Assembly (NCBI RefSeq): GCF_018881715.1
Contig: NZ_JACVPW010000002.1
Coordinates: 1-64,000, forward strand
Direction of reading: 5' to 3'
Length of the DNA stretch: 64,000 nucleotides
Source: Polynucleobacter parvulilacunae
Lineage (GTDB): Bacteria > Pseudomonadota > Gammaproteobacteria > Burkholderiales > Burkholderiaceae
The translations under genes were made by a program, and so were the position numbers. The notes below the pieces were generated by a model, which saw only the letters and a program-made list of their open reading frames with translations, was not told where the DNA came from and did no database searches. Positions 45,113-53,975 of the stretch are shown here, in pieces (position 1 is the first letter of the stretch; the number at the start of each line of letters is the position of its first letter).

Positions 45113-45438
45113 GAAACAGTAATTCGCGCCTGGTTACTAGCTTCGTAACCATCATCCCCAACCCACTTAAATTCGAGGGTGCCGGACTCTACAGCGACAG
45201 TAGTAAAAATAATTAAGGGATTAGCCCCAATTCCCGAATAAAAATCGGCTTTAAATACCTCTACATTGTTATAGGTGCAGGCAAAGGTACGAATAATATC
45301 TCGAGGAATCAGTTTGCCACCTTCGGTATAGCGAAAACCTGACTCCATATCATGCTGTGCAATTGCACGAATCTCAATGATGGAATCTTTTTTTGCCGTT
45401 GCCGGCATCGTGATGGAGGTGCGGGATGTTTTACTCAT
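45109..45438 (-). CDS. soxZ: SoxZ, partner of the SoxYZ carrier
   Basis: 109 residues from ATG 45438, which overlaps the soxY stop (ATGA). Ig-like SoxZ fold segments are IEIRAIAQHDMESGFRYTEG, KLIPRDIIRTFACTYNNVEV and FKADFYSGIGANPLIIFTTV, ending FKWVGDDGYEASNQARITVS. SoxZ binds SoxY to make the substrate carrier. A further upstream ATG at 45453 would overlap soxY more and is less likely. The protein itself looks normal, unlike SoxY. Confidence 0.95.
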   Translation of the reverse strand: MSKTSRTSITMPATAKKDSIIEIRAIAQHDMESGFRYTEGGKLIPRDIIRTFACTYNNVEVFKADFYSGIGANPLIIFTTVAVESGTLEFKWVGDDGYEASNQARITVS

Positions 45439-45911
45439 ACCATCTCCGTACATGCTGAGAGGGTTACAAGCGTTTCAGCAGAACCTTGCCAATAATTGCC
45501 ATTACTCATTTGCGCAATAGCCCACACTTTCTGGCTATCGGCCAAACGAACCCGAGTTGTAATGTTTGCGGTTCCGGAACGCGGACTGAGATAGGCAGTA
45601 AAGATATTCGGTAAAGGATTGCCCTCTGCAATCACATGAATGGTCTTCACATAATCATTTGTAGTCATGGGGCTATCTACACTGACCTTCAAAACTACTA
45701 AATTGCCGTTCTCCACCAGCGGAGGAATAGTTAAGATAACCTTACCCTCACGAATGGTGGCGCCTCCAGTAATCCTTTGAATTGCCTCATCAGCATCGGC
45801 CTTTTTAGCAAATGCATTTAATGGGTTTACACAAAACCCGAAAGCCAATAGCCCAAGACCCTGAACTTGTTTAAGCCAATGTCGACGATGGTGTTGAGTC
45901 TCTTTTTTCAT
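45435..45911 (-). CDS. soxY: SoxY-like carrier protein with non-canonical C-terminus
   Basis: 158 residues. A Tat signal peptide has RRHWLKQ (RR at 9-10). The Ig-like SoxY domain is recognisable (GKVILTIPPLVENGNLVVLK, YVKTIHVIAEGNPLPNIFTA, YLSPRSGTANITTRVRLADS, KVWAIAQMSNGNYW). Canonical SoxY ends GGCGG, with the cysteine carrying the sulfur substrate on a flexible arm. This one ends LVTLSACTEMV: a cysteine is kept at C154, but four residues from the end and without flanking glycines. The stop codon is shared with the soxZ start, so the tail is not a simple truncation. Confidence 0.9.
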   Translation of the reverse strand: MKKETQHHRRHWLKQVQGLGLLAFGFCVNPLNAFAKKADADEAIQRITGGATIREGKVILTIPPLVENGNLVVLKVSVDSPMTTNDYVKTIHVIAEGNPLPNIFTAYLSPRSGTANITTRVRLADSQKVWAIAQMSNGNYWQGSAETLVTLSACTEMV

Positions 45912-45918
45912 CTGTATT

Positions 45919-46362
45919 TCAGTTGTTTGGATTATTCAAAGTCATTAAGAAAGCAATGACATCCTCAATCTCTTGGCCATTCAGTATGGTTTGCCCAACA
46001 AACTTAGGCGCCACTCGATTGAGGTGACTAGTTTGATAGTAGGCGGGCATGATAGTTTGCGGATTAAAGTGGGCTGCATTCACAATACGCGCTCTTAATT
46101 GAGGAGCACTCAAACGAGCCACGCTCGCCTTCAGCTCAGGGGCTAAGTTACCTTGAAAGCGCTCTTCCGGAAATGGCCCGCTATGGCACAGCAAACACAA
46201 ACCCGTTTGACGACTCGCCACAATTGCCCTTCCACGCACTGGATTACCGGCTTCAGTAGCAAGGGATTCGAATATCGAATCCCCCGTAACTACCTGAGCA
46301 TTTGCTGCGCTGAAATTAAGGATGACTAGCAATGAATATGCTAGTGCAATCCTCATTCTCAT
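45919..46362 (-). CDS. soxX: SoxX, mono-haem c-type cytochrome
   Basis: 147 residues from ATG 46362; GTG 46368 and ATG 46356 are alternatives and no Shine-Dalgarno decides. A signal peptide ends near AANAQ. One haem site is C56-L-L-C59-H60, and the likely distal Met is M105 in QTIMPAYYQ, as in SoxX. It should form SoxAX with the soxA product. It lies 27 bases after the Mo-hydroxylase gene and 7 bases before soxY. Confidence 0.93.
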   Translation of the reverse strand: MRMRIALAYSLLVILNFSAANAQVVTGDSIFESLATEAGNPVRGRAIVASRQTGLCLLCHSGPFPEERFQGNLAPELKASVARLSAPQLRARIVNAAHFNPQTIMPAYYQTSHLNRVAPKFVGQTILNGQEIEDVIAFLMTLNNPNN

Positions 46363-46389
46363 GGACACAGTTTCACTTTGAGCTAGCGC

Positions 46390-48603
46390 TTAGACCAACT
46401 TAATGCCGCTGTTTTTCAAAGGCACGGTGCGTAAGCGTTTGCCTGTAGCACGATAAATGGCATTGAGAACAGCTGGAGCAGCTACAGCAATCGTTGGTTC
46501 ACCTACCCCACCCCAGTCTTTGCCGCCACCTTGAATGATGATCGTTTCAACTTTCGGCATTTGGTAGAGTCGAATTGAATTGAAGGTGTCGAAGTTCTTC
46601 TGAACTACAGCCCCTTGTTCAATCGTAATCTCTTCCTCGAATAAGGCTGAAAGGCCATAGACAAATGAACCGGATACTTGGCGTGCAATTTGAGCAGGGT
46701 TTACCGCATAACCTGGATCGGTAGCGGCAACGATGCGATGAATCTTCACTTCATTGCCATTGGTCACAGAGAGCTCACATGCCGCGGCCACGTAACTACC
46801 AAAAGAACGCATCTGTGCAACGCCACGATATACGCCTGGTTTGGCTGGCTTAGTCCAACCAATACCATCCGCTACAGCATTCAGAACGGCTACAGCACGC
46901 GGGTATTGCTCCATATGCTTACGACGGAACTCCACCGCATCCATTCCAGTTGCTTCAGCCATCTCGTCCATAAAGGTTTCAATGAAGATCGCATTTTGAT
47001 TGACGTTAACGCCACGCCAAAATCCTGGTGGCACATGAGTATTGCGCATCGCATAATCAATATTCAAATTAGGGAAGCTATAGGTAATACCGTGCTCACC
47101 GGTAGGATCCACGCCCTGAAATGCCAGGGGATCTTTGCCTTTATTAGCCTCAACTACTGCCGGACGAACAGAGGCCAAAATGGATTGACCGGATAACCGC
47201 ATGTTTACTGCTGTCACGTTTTTCTTGTCATCTATTGCAGCAGACATCTTGCACATCATGACCGGATGGTAGCGGCCTTGAGTCATATCCTCTTCACGAG
47301 TCCAAATCAGCTTGATGGGTGTGCCTGGCATTTGCTTAGCAATATTCACCGCTTGCGTGGTGTAGTCCTGGAAGGCGCCACGACGACCAAAGCCACCGCC
47401 AAGGTTTACTTTGTACACGTTACATTTATCCGCAGGCAGACCAGATGCCGCAATCACAGCAGCCAAGGATGCTTCTCCATCTTGAGTTGGTACCCATGCC
47501 TCGCAAGATTCAGCAGTCCACTTTGCAGTAGCTGTTTGCGGCTCCAAGGTTGCATGATTTAAGAATGGGTAGAAATAAGTCGCTTCCAATTTCTTGGATG
47601 CGCTAGACATTGCTGCTTTAACGTCACCATTTGAATTATGGGCAAAGGCATCATCTGCATTTAAGCCCTCTTCCAGCATCTTTTTAATCGAGGCGCTAGA
47701 GACATTCCCGTTGGTTCCGTTATCCCAAACAATATTGACTTGATCTAAGGCGGTTTTAGCTTGCCAGAAAGTATCTGCAACAACTGCTACCGCTGAGTCG
47801 CCAACCTGAACAACCTTCTTGACGCCTTTCATGGATTGGGCTTTAGTGGCATCGTAGCCTTTTACTTTGCCACCAAATACTGGTGACTCTTTAATGTTGG
47901 CAACCAACATACCCGGCATTTTCAAGTCAATGGCGTATACCTGCTTACCAGTCACTTTGTCTGCAACACCATCAATACGGTTTACAGGCTTACCGATTAA
48001 GGTCCACTCTTTGGGATCTTTAAGCGGAACTTCTTTTGGCACTTCTAATTGAGAAGCAGCAACTGATACCTTGCCGAAGGTGGTTTTCTTGCCAGAAGGT
48101 GTGTGGGTAATAATGCTATCTTTTGCGACACACTCCGAAGCAGGAACATTCCATTGATTCGCTGCAGCTTGAACCAACATCATGCGTGCAGCTGCTCCAC
48201 CTTTACGAACATATTGCTCTGAAGTACGAATGCCACGGCTACCGCCAGTGGAATAGCTACCCCAAACTTTATTGCGCTTTAAATTCTCGCCAGGAGATGG
48301 ATAGTCATAAGAAACTTTTTTCCAATCACACTGCAGTTCTTCGGCAACCATTTGTGCCAAACCGGTGATGGTGCCTTGGCCCATTTCTGAGCGAACAATA
48401 CGAACAACAACGTCATCATTAGGCTTCACTACAACCCACACACCAATTTCTGGGGCGGCTAATGGAGTCATTGCTGTAGTGCCAGTACCCATAGCCGCAT
48501 TGGCTGAGGACATAAAGGAAAGATCAAAGCCAATGGCTAAGCCAGTAGCGATTGCACTAGAGCCGATAACAAAATGGCGGCGGGAAGTATTTGTAGTAGT
48601 CAT
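46390..48603 (-). CDS. Tat-exported molybdopterin hydroxylase large subunit (IorB type)
   Basis: 737 residues from ATG 48603, supported by GGGG about eight bases upstream; the longer frame would overlap the small-subunit gene. The twin-arginine signal SRRHFVIG (RR at 8-9) implies periplasmic export. It belongs to the xanthine dehydrogenase/aldehyde oxidase family, closest in layout to isoquinoline 1-oxidoreductase beta. Mo-cofactor segments include GGGFGRRGAFQDYTTQAV and PVMMCKMSAAIDDKKNV; the conserved glutamate is in GGVGEPTIAVAAPAVLNA. These enzymes hydroxylate N-heterocycles or aldehydes; the substrate is not predictable. It follows the [2Fe-2S] subunit by 11 bases and precedes soxX by 27. 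Confidence 0.93.
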   Translation of the reverse strand: MTTTNTSRRHFVIGSSAIATGLAIGFDLSFMSSANAAMGTGTTAMTPLAAPEIGVWVVVKPNDDVVVRIVRSEMGQGTITGLAQMVAEELQCDWKKVSYDYPSPGENLKRNKVWGSYSTGGSRGIRTSEQYVRKGGAAARMMLVQAAANQWNVPASECVAKDSIITHTPSGKKTTFGKVSVAASQLEVPKEVPLKDPKEWTLIGKPVNRIDGVADKVTGKQVYAIDLKMPGMLVANIKESPVFGGKVKGYDATKAQSMKGVKKVVQVGDSAVAVVADTFWQAKTALDQVNIVWDNGTNGNVSSASIKKMLEEGLNADDAFAHNSNGDVKAAMSSASKKLEATYFYPFLNHATLEPQTATAKWTAESCEAWVPTQDGEASLAAVIAASGLPADKCNVYKVNLGGGFGRRGAFQDYTTQAVNIAKQMPGTPIKLIWTREEDMTQGRYHPVMMCKMSAAIDDKKNVTAVNMRLSGQSILASVRPAVVEANKGKDPLAFQGVDPTGEHGITYSFPNLNIDYAMRNTHVPPGFWRGVNVNQNAIFIETFMDEMAEATGMDAVEFRRKHMEQYPRAVAVLNAVADGIGWTKPAKPGVYRGVAQMRSFGSYVAAACELSVTNGNEVKIHRIVAATDPGYAVNPAQIARQVSGSFVYGLSALFEEEITIEQGAVVQKNFDTFNSIRLYQMPKVETIIIQGGGKDWGGVGEPTIAVAAPAVLNAIYRATGKRLRTVPLKNSGIKLV

Positions 48604-48614
48604 GTATTTTCCCC

Positions 48615-49064
48615 TTAAGCCTTGCTTGCAGCATGAATCGCTGCGCGCACTTGTTGGAAGGTGCCGCAACGGCAAATGTTTGTGATCGACTCATCAATTT
48701 GAGCATCAGTAGGCTTTGGATTGTTGCGCAACAAAGCAGTAGTTGCCATTACCATGCCAGATTGACAGTAACCGCACTGAGGAACTTGATTATCAACCCA
48801 GGCTTTTTGCACTTTAGAGAGCTGACCACTCTTCTCCAAACTTTCAATGGTCTCAATTTTTTTGCCTTCAGCTGCACTTACAGGAATGGAGCAACTACGA
48901 ATCGCTTGACCTTCAAACAAAACTGTACAGGCGCCGCACTGACCTACTCCACAGCCATATTTAGTACCAGTCAACCCAACCTGTTCGCGAATCACCCAAA
49001 GTAAAGGGGTTTCTGGATCTACATCCAATTTATATTTCTTGCCGTTGACGGTTAACTCAGCCAT
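48615..49064 (-). CDS. [2Fe-2S] subunit of the molybdopterin hydroxylase (IorA type)
   Basis: 149 residues with two [2Fe-2S] clusters: a plant-type ferredoxin site (C38, C43, C46, C58) and the second helical-domain site (C97, C100, C131, C133; QCGYCQSGM and ICRCGTF). It has no signal peptide, so it is probably carried out with the Tat-targeted large subunit. GGAGAG precedes the ATG. It is first in the apparent iorA-iorB-soxX-soxY-soxZ-soxA unit. The 131 bases upstream contain ATTTAAAT and AT-rich sequence but no clear operator. Confidence 0.95.
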   Translation of the reverse strand: MAELTVNGKKYKLDVDPETPLLWVIREQVGLTGTKYGCGVGQCGACTVLFEGQAIRSCSIPVSAAEGKKIETIESLEKSGQLSKVQKAWVDNQVPQCGYCQSGMVMATTALLRNNPKPTDAQIDESITNICRCGTFQQVRAAIHAASKA

Positions 49065-49195
49065 GAGTGCTCTCCTGTGTTTTCTGAATTGCTTCTTTTA
49101 TTGTTTTAGAGGCATTTAAATACCCCTGCTTTTGGTGTGTTTATCTTAACCAAGAATTGATTTATTGCTATGCAACATAATTTGGCGGATTAGGA

Positions 49196-50353
49196 CTAGC
49201 GACCCTGCCAATCTAGAATTAAGTCAGAAAAGAGCTGGGTAGCATCGACAATCTTGTCGACATAACAAAATTCATCGGTCTGATGGGCCATTTCTGGCTG
49301 GCCTGGACCCAAAATCACTGTTGGCGGATTACCAATTGCAGGCTTCAAGGCTGAGGCATCGGTAAAGTAAGAGACAGTCTTCTCAATTGGACGAACGCCA
49401 TTCGTCTTTTCACAAAAATCAAAAACACTTGCCATCCAAGGATCTGAGGCTGGAGTGAAGACACCCTCTATATCGATAATGGTGTCAAGCCGAACAGTAG
49501 GCCCCAATGCCTTGCATAAGCACCCATAAATGTGCGAGTGGCTTTGACCTGCAACTGTACGTATATCTAAAGTCATCTCAGCTGCATCTGGCACTGAATT
49601 GATATTGATACCTGATATAGCGGTCCCTACATTAAGGGTGCCCTGCCCCATTAATTCATGGGATGGCGTATCAAAGGAAAACTTTTCTAAAGTTAAGGCA
49701 GCTTTGGCAAGCTTATAAAAAGCATTGTCTCCTCGCTCTGGCATTGATCCATGAGCGGTAATGCCATCGGTAGAGGCTTTTAACCAGTAAGCACCCTTAT
49801 GCCCTAGCAAAGGTTCATTCGCAGTAGGTTCAGCAACAATAAAGCAGCCAGCAGGTCCTAGAAAGTCTAATATTTCCTGACTAGCTGCCAAATGAAAGGC
49901 GCCTTCACAACCCGTCTCTTCACCAGCAGTAATGATCAAACTGACTCCAGCGCCCTGCTTTGCTGAGTCAGCCATCTTCATAGCCGCAACAACAAATGCA
50001 GCAACACCACTTTTCATATCACTAGAGCCGCGACCATAGAGCTTGTCATCTTCAATAACGCCAGCAAATGGTTCATGTTTCCAGGTACGCGCACCTAAGG
50101 GCACAACATCGACGTGGCCTGTAAAACCAATGCTGGGCTTTTCTTTGGAGCATGCGCCAATTTTGGCAACCAAACTCATGCGATGTGGAGCAAATTCAAT
50201 CTTGCGACATTCATAACCAACCGACTCTAATAGTTTGGCTAAATATTCGCAGACCTGATCTTCATTCCCAGGAGGGTTAATCGTATTAAAACGTATCAGC
50301 TCTTGAGTCAGCTCAACTGGATCTGGAATGGATGAAGAAAGATTGGTTGTCAT
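49196..50353 (-). CDS. M20-family deacylase/deacetylase (ArgE/DapE-like)
   Basis: 385 residues from ATG 50353, which avoids overlap with livF. Zinc-peptidase signatures are GFTGHVDVVPLGARTW, YGRGSSDMKSGVAAFVV and IITAGEETGCEGAFHLAA. The dimerisation domain is about 185-295. Best guess is acetylornithine deacetylase-like, but related enzymes remove acyl groups from various amino acids. It is the last gene of the liv transporter operon, seven bases after livF. That suggests the transported solute may be an N-acyl or amide compound that this enzyme hydrolyses (inference). Confidence 0.88.
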   Translation of the reverse strand: MTTNLSSSIPDPVELTQELIRFNTINPPGNEDQVCEYLAKLLESVGYECRKIEFAPHRMSLVAKIGACSKEKPSIGFTGHVDVVPLGARTWKHEPFAGVIEDDKLYGRGSSDMKSGVAAFVVAAMKMADSAKQGAGVSLIITAGEETGCEGAFHLAASQEILDFLGPAGCFIVAEPTANEPLLGHKGAYWLKASTDGITAHGSMPERGDNAFYKLAKAALTLEKFSFDTPSHELMGQGTLNVGTAISGININSVPDAAEMTLDIRTVAGQSHSHIYGCLCKALGPTVRLDTIIDIEGVFTPASDPWMASVFDFCEKTNGVRPIEKTVSYFTDASALKPAIGNPPTVILGPGQPEMAHQTDEFCYVDKIVDATQLFSDLILDWQGR

Positions 50354-50360
50354 TGATGTA

Positions 50361-51068
50361 TTACCCAAAATACGCTGCTTGCACTTCAGCATTCTCAGCT
50401 AATGCGGCTGCGCTTCCCTCTGCCACGACCCGGCCTTTAGAGATGACATAGCCACGATGAGCAATGGCCAAGGTTTGACGGACATTTTGCTCAACCAATA
50501 AGACAGTCGTCCCCATTTGATTAATTTCTTTAATGATCTTGAAGTTTTCTTTCACAAATAATGGTGAAAGTCCTAATGAGGGCTCATCAAAAATCAGCAA
50601 CTGAGGAGAGCTCATTAAACTACGGCTAATAGCCAGCATGGCTTGCTCACCACCTGACATTGTTCCCGCCAATTGATTGGAGCGCTCTGCTAAGCGAGGG
50701 AATAAATGCTTCACATGTTCACGTCGCTCTTCAATGACTTTTTTATCTGTCACAAGATAAGCGCCAGCAGATAAGTTTTCATCCACCGTCATGCGTGGAA
50801 ATACACGACGCCCTTCAGGAACACATGCAATACCGGCTTCAATAATGCGATGTGTGGGTAAGTGCGCAATATCCGCGCCATTAAAGAGTATTTTTCCGCG
50901 ATTCGCTGGCGTCAAACCTAAAACAGAACGAATTAAGGTTGATTTACCAGCGCCGTTAGCGCCGAGGATGCAAGTGATTTCACCCTGCTCTACTTTGATG
51001 GAAACATCTTCAAGAACATCAATCCGATCGTAAGCGGTGTAAATGTGTTCAATTTCTAATAAGGCCAT
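50361..51068 (-). CDS. livF: branched-chain amino acid-type ABC transporter ATP-binding protein LivF
   Basis: 235 residues. Walker A GANGAGKSTLIRSV, signature MSGGEQAMLAI, Walker B LLIFDEPSLGL. The short C-terminus ending QAAYFG is typical of LivF. It energises uptake by the LivHM permease and starts two bases after the livG stop. Confidence 0.95.
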   Translation of the reverse strand: MALLEIEHIYTAYDRIDVLEDVSIKVEQGEITCILGANGAGKSTLIRSVLGLTPANRGKILFNGADIAHLPTHRIIEAGIACVPEGRRVFPRMTVDENLSAGAYLVTDKKVIEERREHVKHLFPRLAERSNQLAGTMSGGEQAMLAISRSLMSSPQLLIFDEPSLGLSPLFVKENFKIIKEINQMGTTVLLVEQNVRQTLAIAHRGYVISKGRVVAEGSAAALAENAEVQAAYFG

Positions 51069-51070
51069 GA

Positions 51071-51871
51071 TTATTCCTGCCCCAAGTAAGCGACTTGCAC
51101 TTCATGATTATTTACAATCTCATCGTAAGTGCCCTCAGCAATTTTCTTGCCATAGTTCAGCACAATACAACGCTCAGTCATGCGCTGAATTAAACCCATT
51201 TCATGTTCAATCAAAATAATCGTAAATGGCTTGATCTTGCTACGTACTTGCAAAATATCATCCATAACTTCAGCAGTCTCATCATGGGTCATGCCGGCTG
51301 ATGGCTCATCTAATAAGAGTAAGTCTGGCTGACAAATCAATGCACGGCAAATTTCAATACGACGACGGTCAATCATCGGGAGGCTAGCAACCGGCTCGAA
51401 TATTTTTTCTGCCAACTTGGGGTTAAAGGTCAGAAGCAATTGTCTAACCTGCTCTACCAAGCCTTCATACTCCTTCTTGAACTTTTCTCTTTGAAATAAA
51501 TTGAAAATGAGTCCAGTGTTTAATCGACGGTTATCACCAATCGCAATATTGTCAAACACGGTAAGTGGCAAGGATAAGCGTGAACGCTGGAAGGTACGAG
51601 TAATCGCGTTTAAATAGACTTGCTGCGCGGTAGCATCCGTCAAATCCTCGCCACGGAATGTAACCTTACCTGCACTTGCTCGATAAAGTCCGGTGATGAC
51701 GTTAAAGAACGTGGTCTTACCAGAACCATTCGGACCTAACAAGCCTAATACTTCACCCTCATTCACATGAAGATCTAATGAATCTAGCGCAGTCACGCCA
51801 CCAAAACGCATGGTGAGTTTTTCTGCAACCAGAATCTGATTTTTAGGTGATGCTGCGCTCATCGTGCTCAT
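51071..51871 (-). CDS. livG: branched-chain amino acid-type ABC transporter ATP-binding protein LivG
   Basis: 266 residues. Walker A GPNGSGKTTFFNVI; Walker B LLLLDEPSAGM. The LivG-typical TRTFQRSRLSLPLTVFDNIA follows, and the C-terminus ends VQVAYLGQE. The start overlaps the livM stop by four bases. It pairs with LivF. Confidence 0.95.
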   Translation of the reverse strand: MSTMSAASPKNQILVAEKLTMRFGGVTALDSLDLHVNEGEVLGLLGPNGSGKTTFFNVITGLYRASAGKVTFRGEDLTDATAQQVYLNAITRTFQRSRLSLPLTVFDNIAIGDNRRLNTGLIFNLFQREKFKKEYEGLVEQVRQLLLTFNPKLAEKIFEPVASLPMIDRRRIEICRALICQPDLLLLDEPSAGMTHDETAEVMDDILQVRSKIKPFTIILIEHEMGLIQRMTERCIVLNYGKKIAEGTYDEIVNNHEVQVAYLGQE

Positions 51872-53010
51872 TTCTGACCCCTTACTTTGTTGCCAGGGAA
51901 ATATTCACGAATGCGCCTAGGCAACAAACCATCAGGACGGAAAAGTAAGATCAAGATCACTACGATGGCATAGAGCAGAAAACGGTATTCCTGAATAAAT
52001 TGCAACTTCTCCGGAAGGATCACCACAATGGCAGCTGCAGGAATAATCCCCCAAGGATTGCCAATGCCACCCAAGATCACAATCGACACCAAAATTAAGG
52101 AATCAGCAAAAGTAAAGTTATTTGGGGCAACATAGGCGGTCATCATTCCGTAGAGTGCGCCTGCCATACCGGCGATGAAGTTACCCAAAGTAAACGCTAC
52201 AACCTTCCAATGTGCAATATTCACACCAAAGGTTGATGCGGCGATTTCATCGGTACGAACCATATCCATACTGAGGCCAATCCATGAACGCTCAAGATTG
52301 CGGGTGATTCTGAAGCTAGCAATCAGCAGAATTAAAGCGATTAGCAAGTAAGGAATGTAAAAGGAAATCTCAAAGCTACCGATATCAAGGCCATCAGATA
52401 AATTCCAGCCAAAAATAGTTAATGGTGGAATCTTGAGTCCTTGTGGACCACCCAAGGTGTCGTTCACTTCCAAGAAGTTACGGAATAAGATGCCAAACGC
52501 AATAGTGACTAATGCCGCATAGTGCCCACGGGTTCTCAGAACCGGATAAATCAAGATTGAGCCTATCAAGGCAGAGATACCAGCCGCAATAAATAATACG
52601 AGCAAGTGTGGAACTGCAGTGTGTGTTGCCAGAATCGCTGCAGTGTAGCTGCCAATTCCAAAGAAGGCAGCCCCTGCAAAGTTCACAATACCAACATATC
52701 CAAATTGAATGTTAAGACCTAGACAAACAATGGAATAAATTAGTACCGTCGCCAACATTAATAGCGCAAAGTGCGAGTTATGAAATACCAGCATCGTTAC
52801 GAGTACGCCAATAACAGATGCATAAGCTGGGAATTGAGGATACTCTCTTACGGCCACCGCCAGCTTTTCCATTAAGCCCATTTTTTTGCCAACCAAGCTC
52901 ACCACAAAAGCGAGCAGCACCAGAGCGCCCACTTCTAATTGGTTTTCAGAACCTAGCAAGAGAATGCTGTAGACCAGACAAGCTACGAAGGTAGATATCA
53001 ATAACTTCAT
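51868..53010 (-). CDS. livM: branched-chain amino acid-type ABC transporter permease LivM
   Basis: 380 residues, polytopic. About ten hydrophobic segments are visible. The LivM signature is GLNIQFGYVGIVNFAGAAFF, with GMAGALYGMMTAYVAPNNF and ILVSIVILGGIGNPWGIIPA in the coupling region. The C-terminus ends DGLLPRRIREYFPG, as in LivM. It is two bases from the livH stop. Confidence 0.95.
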   Translation of the reverse strand: MKLLISTFVACLVYSILLLGSENQLEVGALVLLAFVVSLVGKKMGLMEKLAVAVREYPQFPAYASVIGVLVTMLVFHNSHFALLMLATVLIYSIVCLGLNIQFGYVGIVNFAGAAFFGIGSYTAAILATHTAVPHLLVLFIAAGISALIGSILIYPVLRTRGHYAALVTIAFGILFRNFLEVNDTLGGPQGLKIPPLTIFGWNLSDGLDIGSFEISFYIPYLLIALILLIASFRITRNLERSWIGLSMDMVRTDEIAASTFGVNIAHWKVVAFTLGNFIAGMAGALYGMMTAYVAPNNFTFADSLILVSIVILGGIGNPWGIIPAAAIVVILPEKLQFIQEYRFLLYAIVVILILLFRPDGLLPRRIREYFPGNKVRGQK

Positions 53011-53012
53011 AC

Positions 53013-53945
53013 TTAAACTCGCTCGCTCGATTTTTCAGAAATCAAGCCGGTAGGCTTCAATCCCATGATGATAATAATTACGGCAAATGCAAAAACGTCT
53101 TTGTATGCGCTGGGTACATTTGGCAAAATGGCTGGCAATAAAACAGCGCCAATAGTTTGCAATGCGGCGAACAGGAAGCCGCCCACAATTGCACCGTAGA
53201 AGTTACCTAGGCCACCTACTACCGCAGCCGAGAAGCCAATCACACCAAGCAACAAGCCCATGCTGAAATTGACTTCGTTGTAGTACAAGCCATTCATTAA
53301 GCCAGCAAGCGCAGCCAAGGCGGAGCCCAGCATGAAGGTAATCAGCACCACCCGATGAAAGTTGATACCCATAATGCGAGCTGTTTCACTATCTTGCGCC
53401 ACTGCTCGAATAGCCAAACCAATCTTGCTCTTAGTAATCAGGCGCTGAACTGCAACAATCGTCAACACTCCAGTAATAAGCAAGATAAGACTGTCGGAGC
53501 GCAAAGTAAATTCACCCAGAGCAATACCATCAACCGGCAATAGCTTTGGGAAAGGCTTTGGATTGGATCCATTTGGATAAAACAAGCGCACCACTTCACG
53601 CAGAGCGAGGCCCAACATCAAAGTCACCAACAAAGTATTGATTGGAGGCGCTTTTTGTAAAGGCAAAATGAGATAACGGGCAATGACCGCCCCAAGAAAA
53701 GCGGCTACAGAGAGGCTGATAATGATTAGCACAAATAGCTGGAGCCATGGCGAAGTAAAAGTCTCTGCTATGCCAATATAGGCGGTGAGGCCAGCAAAGG
53801 CCCCCACCATCAGGATGTCACCGTGAGAAAACTTAATGACATCCAATACACCAAAGTAGAGGGTAAATCCAACTGCCACGATTGCGTAAATCACGCCCAA
53901 CATCAAACCATTGAGCAAGTACTGCAAAAAAATATCAAATGACAT
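53013..53945 (-). CDS. livH: branched-chain amino acid-type ABC transporter permease LivH
   Basis: 310 residues with about eight membrane segments. The N-terminal LLNGLMLGVIYAIVAVGFTL and GVLDVIKFSHGDILMVGAF are the LivH hallmark, with AVVGGLGNFYGAIVGGFLFA later. AGGG precedes the ATG. It is 30 bases after the binding-protein gene. Confidence 0.95.
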   Translation of the reverse strand: MSFDIFLQYLLNGLMLGVIYAIVAVGFTLYFGVLDVIKFSHGDILMVGAFAGLTAYIGIAETFTSPWLQLFVLIIISLSVAAFLGAVIARYLILPLQKAPPINTLLVTLMLGLALREVVRLFYPNGSNPKPFPKLLPVDGIALGEFTLRSDSLILLITGVLTIVAVQRLITKSKIGLAIRAVAQDSETARIMGINFHRVVLITFMLGSALAALAGLMNGLYYNEVNFSMGLLLGVIGFSAAVVGGLGNFYGAIVGGFLFAALQTIGAVLLPAILPNVPSAYKDVFAFAVIIIIMGLKPTGLISEKSSERV

Positions 53946-53975
53946 GCAAAGTTACCCTCTTCTACTGCGATTCAA

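Noticed and set aside
46678..47196. Plus-strand frame of 172 codons inside the Mo-hydroxylase gene
   Set aside because: It is the antisense of conserved hydroxylase sequence and has no family motif.
48604..48675. Longer start for the Mo-hydroxylase large subunit
   Set aside because: It overlaps the small-subunit gene, and the Tat signal begins properly at 48603, which has its own ribosome binding site.
50354..50392. Longer start for the M20 deacylase
   Set aside because: It would overlap the end of livF and adds residues before the typical N-terminus.
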